From contig JAACDV010000031.1 of the NCBI GenBank assembly GCA_009936825.1, forward strand, positions 1-7,652: a stretch of DNA of 7,652 bases. Direction: 5' to 3'. Below the pieces are notes generated by a model. The model was not told where the DNA came from. It worked only from the letters and a program-made list of their open reading frames with translations, and made no database searches. Source of the stretch: Bacteroidota bacterium. GTDB taxonomy: Bacteria; Pseudomonadota; Alphaproteobacteria; Puniceispirillales; Puniceispirillaceae. Within the stretch, counting starts at the first letter, position 1. The number at the start of each line of letters is the position of its first letter. Below are positions 1 to 6,234 of this stretch, piece after piece. Both the position numbers and the translations under genes were made by a program.

Positions 1-196
1 CCTCCCTACCTTTGGCGATGCGCCGCTGCAAAATCATCGACAGGAACGGACGCAAGATCCGCCAGCTCAGGTCATAGGGCCAGCCAAGCGGTGAGGGTTT
101 ATTGCCACCAGCCTTGCCAACAGTAATTACCGGCCGCTCTGCTAGCGGCTTTACGGATAGATTTGACGGGCGTTTGGGGCGCGTCTTTTTCGTCAT
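1..196 (-). CDS. waaA: Probable 3-deoxy-D-manno-octulosonic acid (Kdo) transferase, N-terminal part only
   Basis: WaaA/KdtA adds Kdo sugars from CMP-Kdo to the lipid A precursor at the inner membrane. Only the first 65 residues are present; the frame is open to the left edge. Its ATG (194-196, minus strand) overlaps the TGA of the DUF374 gene as ATGA, implying translational coupling. The first ~40 residues are basic and polar (starting MTKKTRPKRP). They are followed by a hydrophobic/basic stretch, LSWRILRPFLSMILQRRIAKGRE (residues ~43-65 in all), whose end resembles the RRR-x-x-x-G-K/R-E element near the N-terminus of Kdo transferases. The basic leader is longer than in typical KdtA proteins, and no later in-frame ATG sits in a better place. 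The call rests on this short match plus the DUF374-waaA gene order that I recall from alphaproteobacteria. LpxK would be the main alternative. No strong separate ribosome binding site is seen; the purine-rich repeat 13 nt upstream may serve. Confidence 0.6.
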   Translation of the reverse strand, partial: MTKKTRPKRPSNLSVKPLAERPVITVGKAGGNKPSPLGWPYDLSWRILRPFLSMILQRRIAKGRE

Positions 197-918
197 TGGC
201 TGCCAACGCCCCCTTTATCATCCCCTTTATCATCCCCTGTATCATGCCAAAAATGGGCATCGGCCGCGTTGCTTACGACGTTCAGGGCGTCTTCAAGGCG
301 GCGTCGCTGCGCCTCCATCTGCGGTTTTGTGCGGTTGCTGTTTTTGGTATCGATTTTCAGGGGCTCTGCCCAGATCATAATCCCCCGGCTAAATGGTTTG
401 GGGATAATCATGCCGTCCCATCCCGGCGCCCGCCAGAACCGGTCCACAGCCCATGCAACTGGGACAATTGGTTTCTTGGCAAGGCTGGCGAGGGCAACTG
501 GCCCCATTGCTGCGGTGCGGGCAGGGCCGCGTGGGCCATCAGGGGTGATGGCCGCAACCCTTCCCAGATCGAGAACGCGTTTCAAACCCCGCAAACCCGA
601 GATCGCGTTACGATTGCTGCTTCCCCACACCGTTCGCACACCCAAATGGTTAACGGTATGCGCTAAAAGCCGGCCATCGGGATGGGGTGATTGCAGCGCG
701 TTCATCGGGTGGCGTCGCGGCCATAACCACGGCATGGCGATAATCCGCGAATGCCAGAAGACAAGGATGAAGCCGTCATGATCACGCAGAATTTCCTTGC
801 CGGTTTCTGGGTTCAGCGTGCGCCACCGGATGCTCAGCATAATCAGTGCCACGATCGCCGCCAGCAACCAGCTTAGCACAAACAGGCCAATCGGGTTTCG
901 GATTAATCCTTTCAGCAT
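193..918 (-). CDS. DUF374 lysophospholipid acyltransferase-like protein
   Basis: The protein belongs to the DUF374 branch of the lysophospholipid/lipid A acyltransferase superfamily, so it probably acts on an acyl chain of a lipid A or phospholipid intermediate at the inner membrane; the exact substrate is not known to me. From the ATG at 918 it has 241 residues. Residues ~11-31 form one hydrophobic membrane anchor. Family hallmarks follow: FWHSRI (55-60), WGSSNRN near 98-104, and the conserved TPDGPRGP (125-132). The classic HX4D acyltransferase box is not present in standard form, as I would expect for DUF374. The frame continues upstream to a TTG at 966, but ATG 918 puts the anchor at the usual N-terminal place and leaves the 937-948 palindrome in the leader; a weak GGGA lies ~10 nt upstream. 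The C-terminus ends in a GDDK-type repeat (GDDKGDDKGGVGSQ) encoded by a 12-bp tandem repeat. The stop overlaps the next start as ATGA. Confidence 0.85.
   Translation of the reverse strand: MLKGLIRNPIGLFVLSWLLAAIVALIMLSIRWRTLNPETGKEILRDHDGFILVFWHSRIIAMPWLWPRRHPMNALQSPHPDGRLLAHTVNHLGVRTVWGSSNRNAISGLRGLKRVLDLGRVAAITPDGPRGPARTAAMGPVALASLAKKPIVPVAWAVDRFWRAPGWDGMIIPKPFSRGIMIWAEPLKIDTKNSNRTKPQMEAQRRRLEDALNVVSNAADAHFWHDTGDDKGDDKGGVGSQ
210..245 (-). repeat. 12-bp tandem repeat, three units, in frame at the 3' end of the DUF374 gene
   Basis: On the plus strand the units are cccctttatcat (210-221), cccctttatcat (222-233) and cccctgtatcat (234-245). Two are identical and the third differs at one base. 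On the coding (minus) strand each unit adds four residues of the type G-D-D-K, so copy-number change would not shift the frame. Each of the two perfect units also carries AAGGGG, a Shine-Dalgarno-like string, and the array ends 13 nt before the waaA start codon. Confidence 0.9.
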
Positions 919-936
919 GTGCTTGATGTCCCAATG

Positions 937-948
937 CCCGGCGCCGGG
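937..948. other. Perfect 12-bp GC palindrome in the DUF374 leader
   Basis: CCCGGCGCCGGG reads the same on both strands. It sits 18 bp upstream of the preferred DUF374 start (918) and downstream of the candidate minus-strand promoter, so it would lie in the 5' leader of that transcript. It could be a protein-binding site or form a short hairpin near the ribosome binding site. In GC-moderate DNA it could also be chance. Confidence 0.4.
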
Positions 949-984
949 TTGCAAATTCAGCAGCAATCACGCTAGCGGCCTGTT

Positions 985-1016
985 GATACTTGTGTTTATA
1001 TACCCCCGAAAGTATC
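985..1016. promoter_or_regulatory. 7-bp inverted repeat flanking the candidate -10 box (possible operator)
   Basis: GATACTT (985-991) and AAGTATC (1010-1016) are exact reverse complements separated by 18 bp. The spacer holds the TATATA that I propose as the -10 box of the DUF374-waaA promoter. The geometry would suit a dimeric repressor covering the promoter, but no regulator is identifiable. There is no T-run, so it is unlikely to be a terminator. Confidence 0.3.
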
Positions 1017-1026
1017 GAGCCGTCCA
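997..1026 (-). promoter_or_regulatory. Candidate sigma-70-type promoter for the DUF374-waaA unit
   Basis: On the minus strand TGGACG (1021-1026) and TATATA (997-1002) are separated by 18 bp, a reasonable -35/-10 pair. Transcription would begin near 990 and give a leader of about 70 nt before the ATG at 918. For the opposite gene (start 1116) I found no equally good pair; an AGGGA at 1099-1103, 12 nt before its ATG, is the only ribosome-binding candidate. Confidence 0.35.
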
Positions 1027-1115
1027 GCCATGGAAAACGGGTTGAGATGTAACAGCGGATTAAGGTTTTGGGCCCTCTATTCTGGGGTGGGGGAGTGTAG
1101 GGATGCGATTTATTT

Positions 1116-2252
1116 ATGACTGAACCCTCGCCTAATCGGGCCTGTGCGCACCTGCTTCCGGCTCGGCTTCCAACTCGGCCAATATCCGATAACGGAACAA
1201 TATCCAACAATGATGTAATCCGGCGACCGCGTCTGCTGATTGTGCAGCCGCTTGTCGGGATTGGCGATATGGTCTGGCACAAACCGTGGATTGATCATCT
1301 GGCGGCTGAATATGACATTATTCTAGCCACGAAACCGACTGTGCAGGCGCATCACCTTTTTGCTGCCGAGATCAAATCTTCCGGGCAAAATTTGGAAATC
1401 CTGTTGATTGAACGCTCAATGCGCGGCAGGCGCGGGCGGCATGACGGCCTGATCGGGCTGTTGCGTCTGGTGGCTGATTTCAAAGCGGCGAAAGCGGATG
1501 CGGCCCTGCTGCTTCATCACAGCGCACGCCTCGGATTCGCTATTTGGATGAGCGGCATTACCGAAAGATGGGGATATGGCGTCGGTAGCAGCCGTCATTG
1601 GCTCAATAGGGGAAATTTCCTTGGCCGTGATGCCCGAAAGGTGCATCCAACCAACAAAATGGCTGATTTTGCAACGATCAACGGATTTGCGCCTGATCCC
1701 GCGATCTGGAAGATCACACCAACCCCTGATGCTCATCAACGCGCGATGGCGTCTTTGCTGGCAGCTGGTATGCGCAAGGATGATGCATTCATTGTCATGG
1801 GTGTCGGCGCAATGGATGATGAACGGCAATGGCCGACCGCCCATTTTGCCGCCCTGATCGGGTTAGTTCGCACCCGATATCCGGACCTCTATATTCTGTT
1901 GATGGGGGCGCCATCCGAAATGCCCCTAATGGATGCGGTGGCGTCTGGCTTGGCTGACGACACCCGCATTATCATCAGCACTTCACCCATAGACGAGGCG
2001 GTGGCCCTGCTGACAAATGCGCTGCTTTATGTTGGTAATGATACCAGCCTGTTAAACATTGCGGCGGCTTGCAATCGGCCAGCTATCGGTCTTTTTGCGC
2101 AAAGCGCCCCGCTGGTTTATAGCCCGAATATCAAGGCAGTTTCGGTTGAAAATGACCAAATTGGCGTTGCTGGTGCGATCACTAAAATTCCGCCAAAACG
2201 TGTTTTTGATGCAGTTTATAAAGAATTGAGCGAGAATACCTCTCCGGATTAA
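1116..2252 (+). CDS. Glycosyltransferase family 9 protein (ADP-heptose:LPS heptosyltransferase-like)
   Basis: GT9 enzymes transfer heptose from an ADP-sugar to the LPS inner core on the cytoplasmic face of the inner membrane. This 378-residue protein has the two-Rossmann-domain pattern. The N-terminal half begins with LLIVQPLVGIGDMVWHKPW (40-58), with the typical G-I-G-D-M acceptor-side motif. The nucleotide-sugar side has GVGAMDDERQWPTAHFAAL (229-247) and VGNDTSLLNIAAACNRPAIGLF (306-327), matching the family's D-T-x-x-x-H-x-A-A-A motif except that Asn 314 stands where His is usual. About 38 residues of polar sequence precede the first beta strand, an unusual N-terminal extension. ATG 1116 is the first ATG after an in-frame stop at 1098, with no better internal start. 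The exporter gene follows after 52 bp on the same strand, which suggests an operon for LPS core assembly and export. Family assignment is secure; the exact sugar and acceptor are not. Confidence 0.85.
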   Translation: MTEPSPNRACAHLLPARLPTRPISDNGTISNNDVIRRPRLLIVQPLVGIGDMVWHKPWIDHLAAEYDIILATKPTVQAHHLFAAEIKSSGQNLEILLIERSMRGRRGRHDGLIGLLRLVADFKAAKADAALLLHHSARLGFAIWMSGITERWGYGVGSSRHWLNRGNFLGRDARKVHPTNKMADFATINGFAPDPAIWKITPTPDAHQRAMASLLAAGMRKDDAFIVMGVGAMDDERQWPTAHFAALIGLVRTRYPDLYILLMGAPSEMPLMDAVASGLADDTRIIISTSPIDEAVALLTNALLYVGNDTSLLNIAAACNRPAIGLFAQSAPLVYSPNIKAVSVENDQIGVAGAITKIPPKRVFDAVYKELSENTSPD

Positions 2253-2304
2253 TCTTCCGGTGGTACATTGGGTAATAACCAAAGGCTGAGAGACCAAGCG
2301 CCAC

Positions 2305-4134
2305 ATGCAACAGGCCGACAAAGACCAAAATACCGGATCAAAAGCGATTATGCTGCGTATCTGGCAGGGCTGGGTGCAGCGATATCTGGGCCGCCTGCTT
2401 GGGGCGTTTGGGTTAATGATTGTGGTTGCCGGAACCGCGTCTGCCTATCCGTTGCTAACGCGCTATATCTTCAACGCGCTTGCTGATGGCCGGGCGATGG
2501 AGGTGATCTGGCTTGCCCCGCCAACAATTATCGCGCTGGCGCTGGTAAAGGGTGTTGCGCTGTTTTTGCAGACGGTGCAGGTGAATGCGCTGGCGCTCCG
2601 GGTGACAACTGATCTTCAAAAGGACATGTCGAAAAGCCTGATAAATGCCGATCTTGCAGTGATTAGCCGGGAGCCAGCTGGCGCGTTTATGTCGCGGATC
2701 ATGAATGACCTCAATCTGGTGCGTGAAGCTTTTGTGCGGCTGGCGAATGATCTGGTGCGCGACATTCTGACGGTGATTGTGTTGATTGGTGCCATGCTAT
2801 GGCTTGATTGGGTGATGACATTGGTGGTGTTGCTGGTCTATCCGCTGGCAATGCAGCCGATCATTCGCATCGGCAATCGACAGCGCAAGGCATCGGGCAA
2901 TCTGCAAACGCATATGGAAGGTGTGACATCGCTTTTGGCGGAAACCTTGCAGGGCGCCCGTATGGTCAAAGCCTATCAGCTGGAAGGAAGCGAAATCCGG
3001 CGCACTGAGCAAGCGTGTGACGGTCTGTATCAGGGGCTTGTCGGGCTGTTGAGGGGGCGGGCGAAAATTGATCCGATCCTCGAAGTTGTTGGCGGCCTTG
3101 CGGTTGGCGGTGTTATCGCGCTTGCTGGATGGCGGGTTGCGGCGGGTGATATGCTGGTCGGTGACGTGATTGCCTTCATCACGACGTTGATCCTGCTGGT
3201 GCAGCCGGTGCGTGGCATTGGCACCTTGAATGCGGTGACCCAAGAGGCGCTGGCTGCGGCGCAGCGCATTCTGGGTTTGCTGGATGTGCCGCGCCAGATT
3301 ACCTCTGAAAAGGACGCACCAGCTCTGACGGTCACCAAGGGTGAGGTGATTTTCACCAATGTCGGCTTTGAATATGCGGACCACTCTGCAAATGCACCCG
3401 ATACTTCGGATGTCTCAGACGTCTCGGGTAATTCAGACGTCTCGGGTAATAGGGTGTTGAATGGGATAAATTTCACCGCCAAAGCCGGTCAGACAATCGC
3501 CCTTGTTGGGCCGAGCGGTGCTGGCAAAACCACAATCATTAATTTGCTACCCCGGTTTTTTGATGTGAGCGAGGGCAGCATCACAATTGATGGCCAGGAT
3601 ATCAGCAAGGTCACAACCGAGAGCCTGCGTCATCACCTCGCCCTCGTCTCGCAGGATGCGGTGCTGTTTGATGATACAATTGCCGCCAATATCGCGTTTG
3701 GCAAACCCGGTGCAGATTCCACGGAAATTCGGAGCGCAGCCGAGGCGGCGGCGGCGCATGACTTCATTTCCCAGATGCCGGACGGCTATAATACGCAGGT
3801 TGGCGCGATGGGAAACCGGCTTTCCGGCGGTCAACGTCAGCGGATTTCAATTGCCCGGGCGATGTTAAAGGATGCACCGATCCTGTTGCTAGATGAGGCG
3901 ACGGCAGCCCTTGATGCAGATTCTGAAAAGCAGGTGCAAAGCGCGCTTGCAACCTTGCAAAAAGGCCGCACAACTTTGGTTGTTGCGCACAGGTTGGCAA
4001 CGGTGCGCGATGCCTCGCTGATTTTGGTGATGGAGGATGGCCGGATTACCGAACGCGGCACTCATGCCAGCCTGACAGCGGCGAATGGCGTTTATGCACG
4101 CTTGTGTAATCTGCAATTTTTTAGTGAAGCCTGA
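2305..4134 (+). CDS. msbA: MsbA-type ABC transporter (lipid A/LPS core exporter), permease-ATPase fusion
   Basis: The protein has the layout of a half-transporter that dimerises and flips lipid-linked substrate, most likely lipid A-core, across the inner membrane. Of 609 residues, ~20-330 hold six predicted membrane helices, with clear hydrophobic blocks near 30-60, 70-95, 145-185 and 255-300. The ATPase domain follows: A-loop Tyr 357, Walker A GPSGAGKTT (402-410), Q-loop Gln 450, signature LSGGQ (506-510), Walker B ILLLDE with Asp 530/Glu 531, and H-loop His 562, so it should be catalytically competent. Between A-loop and the VLNGINF strand (385 on) lies a ~25-residue polar insert rich in Ser, Asp, Val, Gly and Asn, made partly by an 18-bp duplication. 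Start choice is between ATG 2305 and ATG 2350; neither has a strong ribosome binding site. The upstream GT9 gene supports an LPS substrate; a general lipid or drug exporter is the alternative. No terminator is visible after the stop. Confidence 0.85.
   Translation: MQQADKDQNTGSKAIMLRIWQGWVQRYLGRLLGAFGLMIVVAGTASAYPLLTRYIFNALADGRAMEVIWLAPPTIIALALVKGVALFLQTVQVNALALRVTTDLQKDMSKSLINADLAVISREPAGAFMSRIMNDLNLVREAFVRLANDLVRDILTVIVLIGAMLWLDWVMTLVVLLVYPLAMQPIIRIGNRQRKASGNLQTHMEGVTSLLAETLQGARMVKAYQLEGSEIRRTEQACDGLYQGLVGLLRGRAKIDPILEVVGGLAVGGVIALAGWRVAAGDMLVGDVIAFITTLILLVQPVRGIGTLNAVTQEALAAAQRILGLLDVPRQITSEKDAPALTVTKGEVIFTNVGFEYADHSANAPDTSDVSDVSGNSDVSGNRVLNGINFTAKAGQTIALVGPSGAGKTTIINLLPRFFDVSEGSITIDGQDISKVTTESLRHHLALVSQDAVLFDDTIAANIAFGKPGADSTEIRSAAEAAAAHDFISQMPDGYNTQVGAMGNRLSGGQRQRISIARAMLKDAPILLLDEATAALDADSEKQVQSALATLQKGRTTLVVAHRLATVRDASLILVMEDGRITERGTHASLTAANGVYARLCNLQFFSEA
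3415..3450 (+). repeat. Perfect 18-bp tandem duplication inside msbA
   Basis: The unit tcagacgtctcgggtaat occurs at 3415-3432 and again, identical, at 3433-3450. It encodes S-D-V-S-G-N twice (residues 371-382). A diverged 9-bp half unit, tcggatgtc (S-D-V), lies just upstream at 3406-3414. The array falls in a surface loop of the ATPase domain, between the A-loop tyrosine and the next beta strand. It keeps the frame. Confidence 0.92.
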
Positions 4135-4140
4135 TAGGGT

Positions 4141-4800
4141 CTATTCTCGGGACAAAATGTCGTCAGTTAGTCGCACAGCCCACCCTTTGGCCTTGAAATC
4201 GCGGGTGATCTGTTCGGGATCATAAACATTATCGACCCAGTCAAAGAACGCCATACCACGATCTTCATAGGGGAAATAGGCGGCAAAAAACGCATCTAGA
4301 AGTCCGGTTTTGGCCTGTTTCACATGGCCATATTTCCATGCAAGCTGCGCGGCGGCTTGCCGGGCTGGCCGCTTTTCGACAATCAACAGATAAAGCGCCG
4401 CCATTAAACCGGCACGGTCGGCGCCTGATTTGCAATGCATCATCGCCGGTAATTCAGCCTCGGCAAAAAGTGCGCGTGCGGCGTGCAGCATCGCCTTGTC
4501 GGGGGCTGCCCGTGATCTGGCGGTGAAATCCAACAAGGTGATACCCGTCTGGGCACAGGCTTCGGCCTCTAGCCGCCAGCCCCCATCATCGCGCGGTCCG
4601 CGTAAATTTATAATGGTTTTGATGCCGTCTGCGGCGGCGGCTTTGATGCGTCCGGGCGCAGGCTGGTTACAGCGCCACATTCCGGGGGCAATCTGATGTT
4701 TGTTATGCCAATAGACCCGCAGAAACCCGTGGTCTTTAAAAATCAATTCAATCCAGTCAATGAGGCCGCGCCGACTACCGGCAGGGGCAACAAAACTCAT
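4141..4800 (-). CDS. Tyrosine/dual-specificity protein phosphatase family protein
   Basis: The cysteine-based phosphatase signature HCKSGADR (122-129) supplies nucleophile Cys 123 and phosphate-binding Arg 129 in the order H-C-x5-R. Upstream, the beta strand IKTIINLRGP (60-69) is typical of the bacterial dual-specificity/PTP fold, including the group called DSP-PTPase or PTP-NADK-like. A general-acid aspartate is not certain; Asp 91 in LLDFTARSR (89-97) is a candidate. The protein has 219 residues, no signal peptide and no membrane helix, so it is probably cytoplasmic. Its substrate (phosphoprotein, phosphoinositide-like or other) cannot be told from sequence. Its ATG (4798-4800) overlaps the pmbA TGA as ATGA, so the two are probably translationally coupled. 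It converges on msbA with 6 bp between stops. Confidence 0.82.
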   Translation of the reverse strand: MSFVAPAGSRRGLIDWIELIFKDHGFLRVYWHNKHQIAPGMWRCNQPAPGRIKAAAADGIKTIINLRGPRDDGGWRLEAEACAQTGITLLDFTARSRAAPDKAMLHAARALFAEAELPAMMHCKSGADRAGLMAALYLLIVEKRPARQAAAQLAWKYGHVKQAKTGLLDAFFAAYFPYEDRGMAFFDWVDNVYDPEQITRDFKAKGWAVRLTDDILSRE

Positions 4801-6134
4801 GCCCCAGCCACCATCATCCCATCGATGCGCAGCGAGGGAGCGGCCATGCTTTTGCGCATGTCGATGTCGTTGGCACGAACGATCCCCATGAACATATCTT
4901 TCAGATTGCCGGCAATCGTGGCTTCGGTGACGGGGTGCGTGATCTGGCCGTTCTCAATCCAGAAACCGCCGGCACCTCGGCTGTAATCGCCGGTGATCAT
5001 GTCGACAGAACTGCCCATCATTTCAGTCACCAGAAAACCGGCTTTGATATCGGCCATTAATTCTTGTGGCGAGATATCACCATTTTCCAGATAAAAATTG
5101 CTGGTCGAGGGTGAGGGTCCGCCGCCGATGCCGCGGCTAGCATTGCCCGAAGATTGCAGACCAAGCTGTGTTGCCGATGCAATATCAAGGAACCAGCCCT
5201 GCAAGACGCCATCCTTGACCATCTCGCGGCGTTCCACGGCAAGGCCTTCACCATCAAACAGGCGCGAGCCCATGCCGCGTGGGCGCAGGGGATCATCGAC
5301 AAAATTCAATCCTGATGCCGCAATCTGTTCGCCCATCTTATCTTTCAGAAAACTCGTGCCTCTGGCGATTGATGCGCCATTGATGGCCCCCGCCAATGCG
5401 CCGACAATCGAGGCCGCAACCCGGTGGTCATAAATCACTGGAAAGGCGCCCGTTGGCGGCTTGGTTGCGCCAAGGCGGCTAAGCGTGCGTTTGGCGGCTG
5501 AATGTCCAACATCTTCTGGTTTGTCCAAATCTTCGGCATAGACGGCGGCGGTATAGTCGTAATCACGCTCCATATTCCCATCCCTCTCGGCGATTACCAC
5601 TGCTGAGATACCGTGGGATGAGCGTTTGTAATTGGCTGAAAACCCGTTGCTTGTGGCAATAAGTACGTTTGCCACGCCGTGATTTGCCGATCCGCCTTCC
5701 GAATTGGTGATGCCGTCATGCGACAGGGCTGCTTCCTCTGCGGCGCGTGCCATGTCGGTCAGCGCATCAACGCTTGGCACATTGTCGTCATACATGTCCA
5801 ATTCGGGAATGCTGGTCGCCAGCTCTTCGGGTCGCGCCAGTCTTGCATAGGGGTCTTCGGGGGCGATTTTGGCCATCGCCACTGCCCGCTCTGCCAAAGC
5901 TTTGATATTTTCGCTATCAAGCTGGCCAGTTGAAATAGAAGCATTTCTGCGGCCTACGAAAATACGCAAACCGGCATCAAAATCCTCCGAACGCTCACTC
6001 GCTTCAACCTTGCCAAAGCGAAGGTCGACCGAGGTGCCTTCACCTCTGACAAGGATGGCATCCGCACCATCAGCGCCGGCTGCCTTTGCGGCATCCAGAA
6101 GTTCAGCAATAAGGGACTCTTGAGTACGTGTCAT
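4797..6134 (-). CDS. pmbA: PmbA/TldE metalloprotease-family protein
   Basis: PmbA (TldE) pairs with TldD in a cytoplasmic protease complex that degrades or trims small peptides; it is known for microcin B17 maturation and CcdA turnover in E. coli. This protein has ~445 residues, the usual length. It shows N-terminal VDLRFGKVEASERSEDFDAGLRIFVG (37-62, counted from the first ATG) and the C-terminal blocks RGIGGGPSPSTSNFYLENG (335-353) and MGSSVDMITGDYSRGAGGFWIENG (374-397), characteristic of TldE. It lacks the H-E-x-x-x-H zinc motif, as expected for TldE rather than TldD; no TldD partner is in the window. Two ATGs stand in tandem at 6137 and 6134. GAGGAG at 6139-6144 lies 1 nt from the first and 4 nt from the second, so the second is preferred. 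The following phosphatase gene overlaps by ATGA. Confidence 0.93.
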   Translation of the reverse strand: MTRTQESLIAELLDAAKAAGADGADAILVRGEGTSVDLRFGKVEASERSEDFDAGLRIFVGRRNASISTGQLDSENIKALAERAVAMAKIAPEDPYARLARPEELATSIPELDMYDDNVPSVDALTDMARAAEEAALSHDGITNSEGGSANHGVANVLIATSNGFSANYKRSSHGISAVVIAERDGNMERDYDYTAAVYAEDLDKPEDVGHSAAKRTLSRLGATKPPTGAFPVIYDHRVAASIVGALAGAINGASIARGTSFLKDKMGEQIAASGLNFVDDPLRPRGMGSRLFDGEGLAVERREMVKDGVLQGWFLDIASATQLGLQSSGNASRGIGGGPSPSTSNFYLENGDISPQELMADIKAGFLVTEMMGSSVDMITGDYSRGAGGFWIENGQITHPVTEATIAGNLKDMFMGIVRANDIDMRKSMAAPSLRIDGMMVAGA

Positions 6135-6138
6135 CATG

Positions 6139-6144
6139 CTCCTC
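6139..6144 (-). promoter_or_regulatory. Ribosome binding site of pmbA
   Basis: GAGGAG on the minus strand, the strongest Shine-Dalgarno match in the window. Spacing is 1 nt to the ATG at 6137 and 4 nt to the ATG at 6134, so it decides in favour of the second start. Confidence 0.75.
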
Positions 6145-6185
6145 AGATATAGTGCCAGTCGCCTAATTTCAAGCGTCTAGCCGAC

Positions 6186-6215
6186 ACTATAGCCATCCTT
6201 GCATGAACCAGCCAA
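6186..6215 (-). promoter_or_regulatory. Candidate promoter of the pmbA-phosphatase unit
   Basis: On the minus strand TTGGCT (6210-6215) and TATAGT (6186-6191) are 18 bp apart, giving a start near 6179 and a ~40-nt leader that contains the GAGGAG site. A TATAGC on the plus strand (6188-6193) overlaps this -10 box and could be the -10 of argC, although its best upstream partner TTTCAA (6167-6172) is only 15 bp away. The two divergent promoters may therefore overlap. Confidence 0.35.
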
Positions 6216-6234
6216 TCTGTTTATGACTACGGAC

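Noticed and set aside
210..245. Short repeats as a CRISPR array
   Set aside because: The units are 12 bp, directly abutting with no spacers, and lie in frame inside a coding sequence.
163..781. Overlapping plus-strand reading frames opposite the DUF374 gene
   Set aside because: The minus strand carries family motifs (FWHSRI, TPDGPRGP) and an ATGA junction. The plus-strand frames show no recognisable domain, so they are shadows.
919..966. Extension of the DUF374 protein to a TTG start at 966
   Set aside because: It adds 16 residues before the membrane anchor, has no clear ribosome binding site, and would put the GC palindrome inside the coding region; the ATG at 918 fits the family better.
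985..1016. Inverted repeat as a rho-independent terminator
   Set aside because: The stem is only 7 bp with an 18-bp loop and no T-run, and it lies between divergent genes where no terminator is expected.
2268..2486. Short plus-strand frame overlapping the start of msbA
   Set aside because: It overlaps the exporter in another frame, has no recognisable features and no ribosome binding site.
2797..3482. Long minus-strand reading frames opposite msbA
   Set aside because: The plus-strand frame encodes a complete ABC exporter here. The antisense translations are low-complexity and His/Arg/Gln- or Ser/Pro/Thr-rich, as expected from antisense of GC-moderate coding DNA.
4100..4125. T-run after a GCGT/ACGC mini-stem near the end of msbA as a terminator
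   Set aside because: The 4-bp stem is too short, is inside the coding sequence, and the T-run is too far from it.
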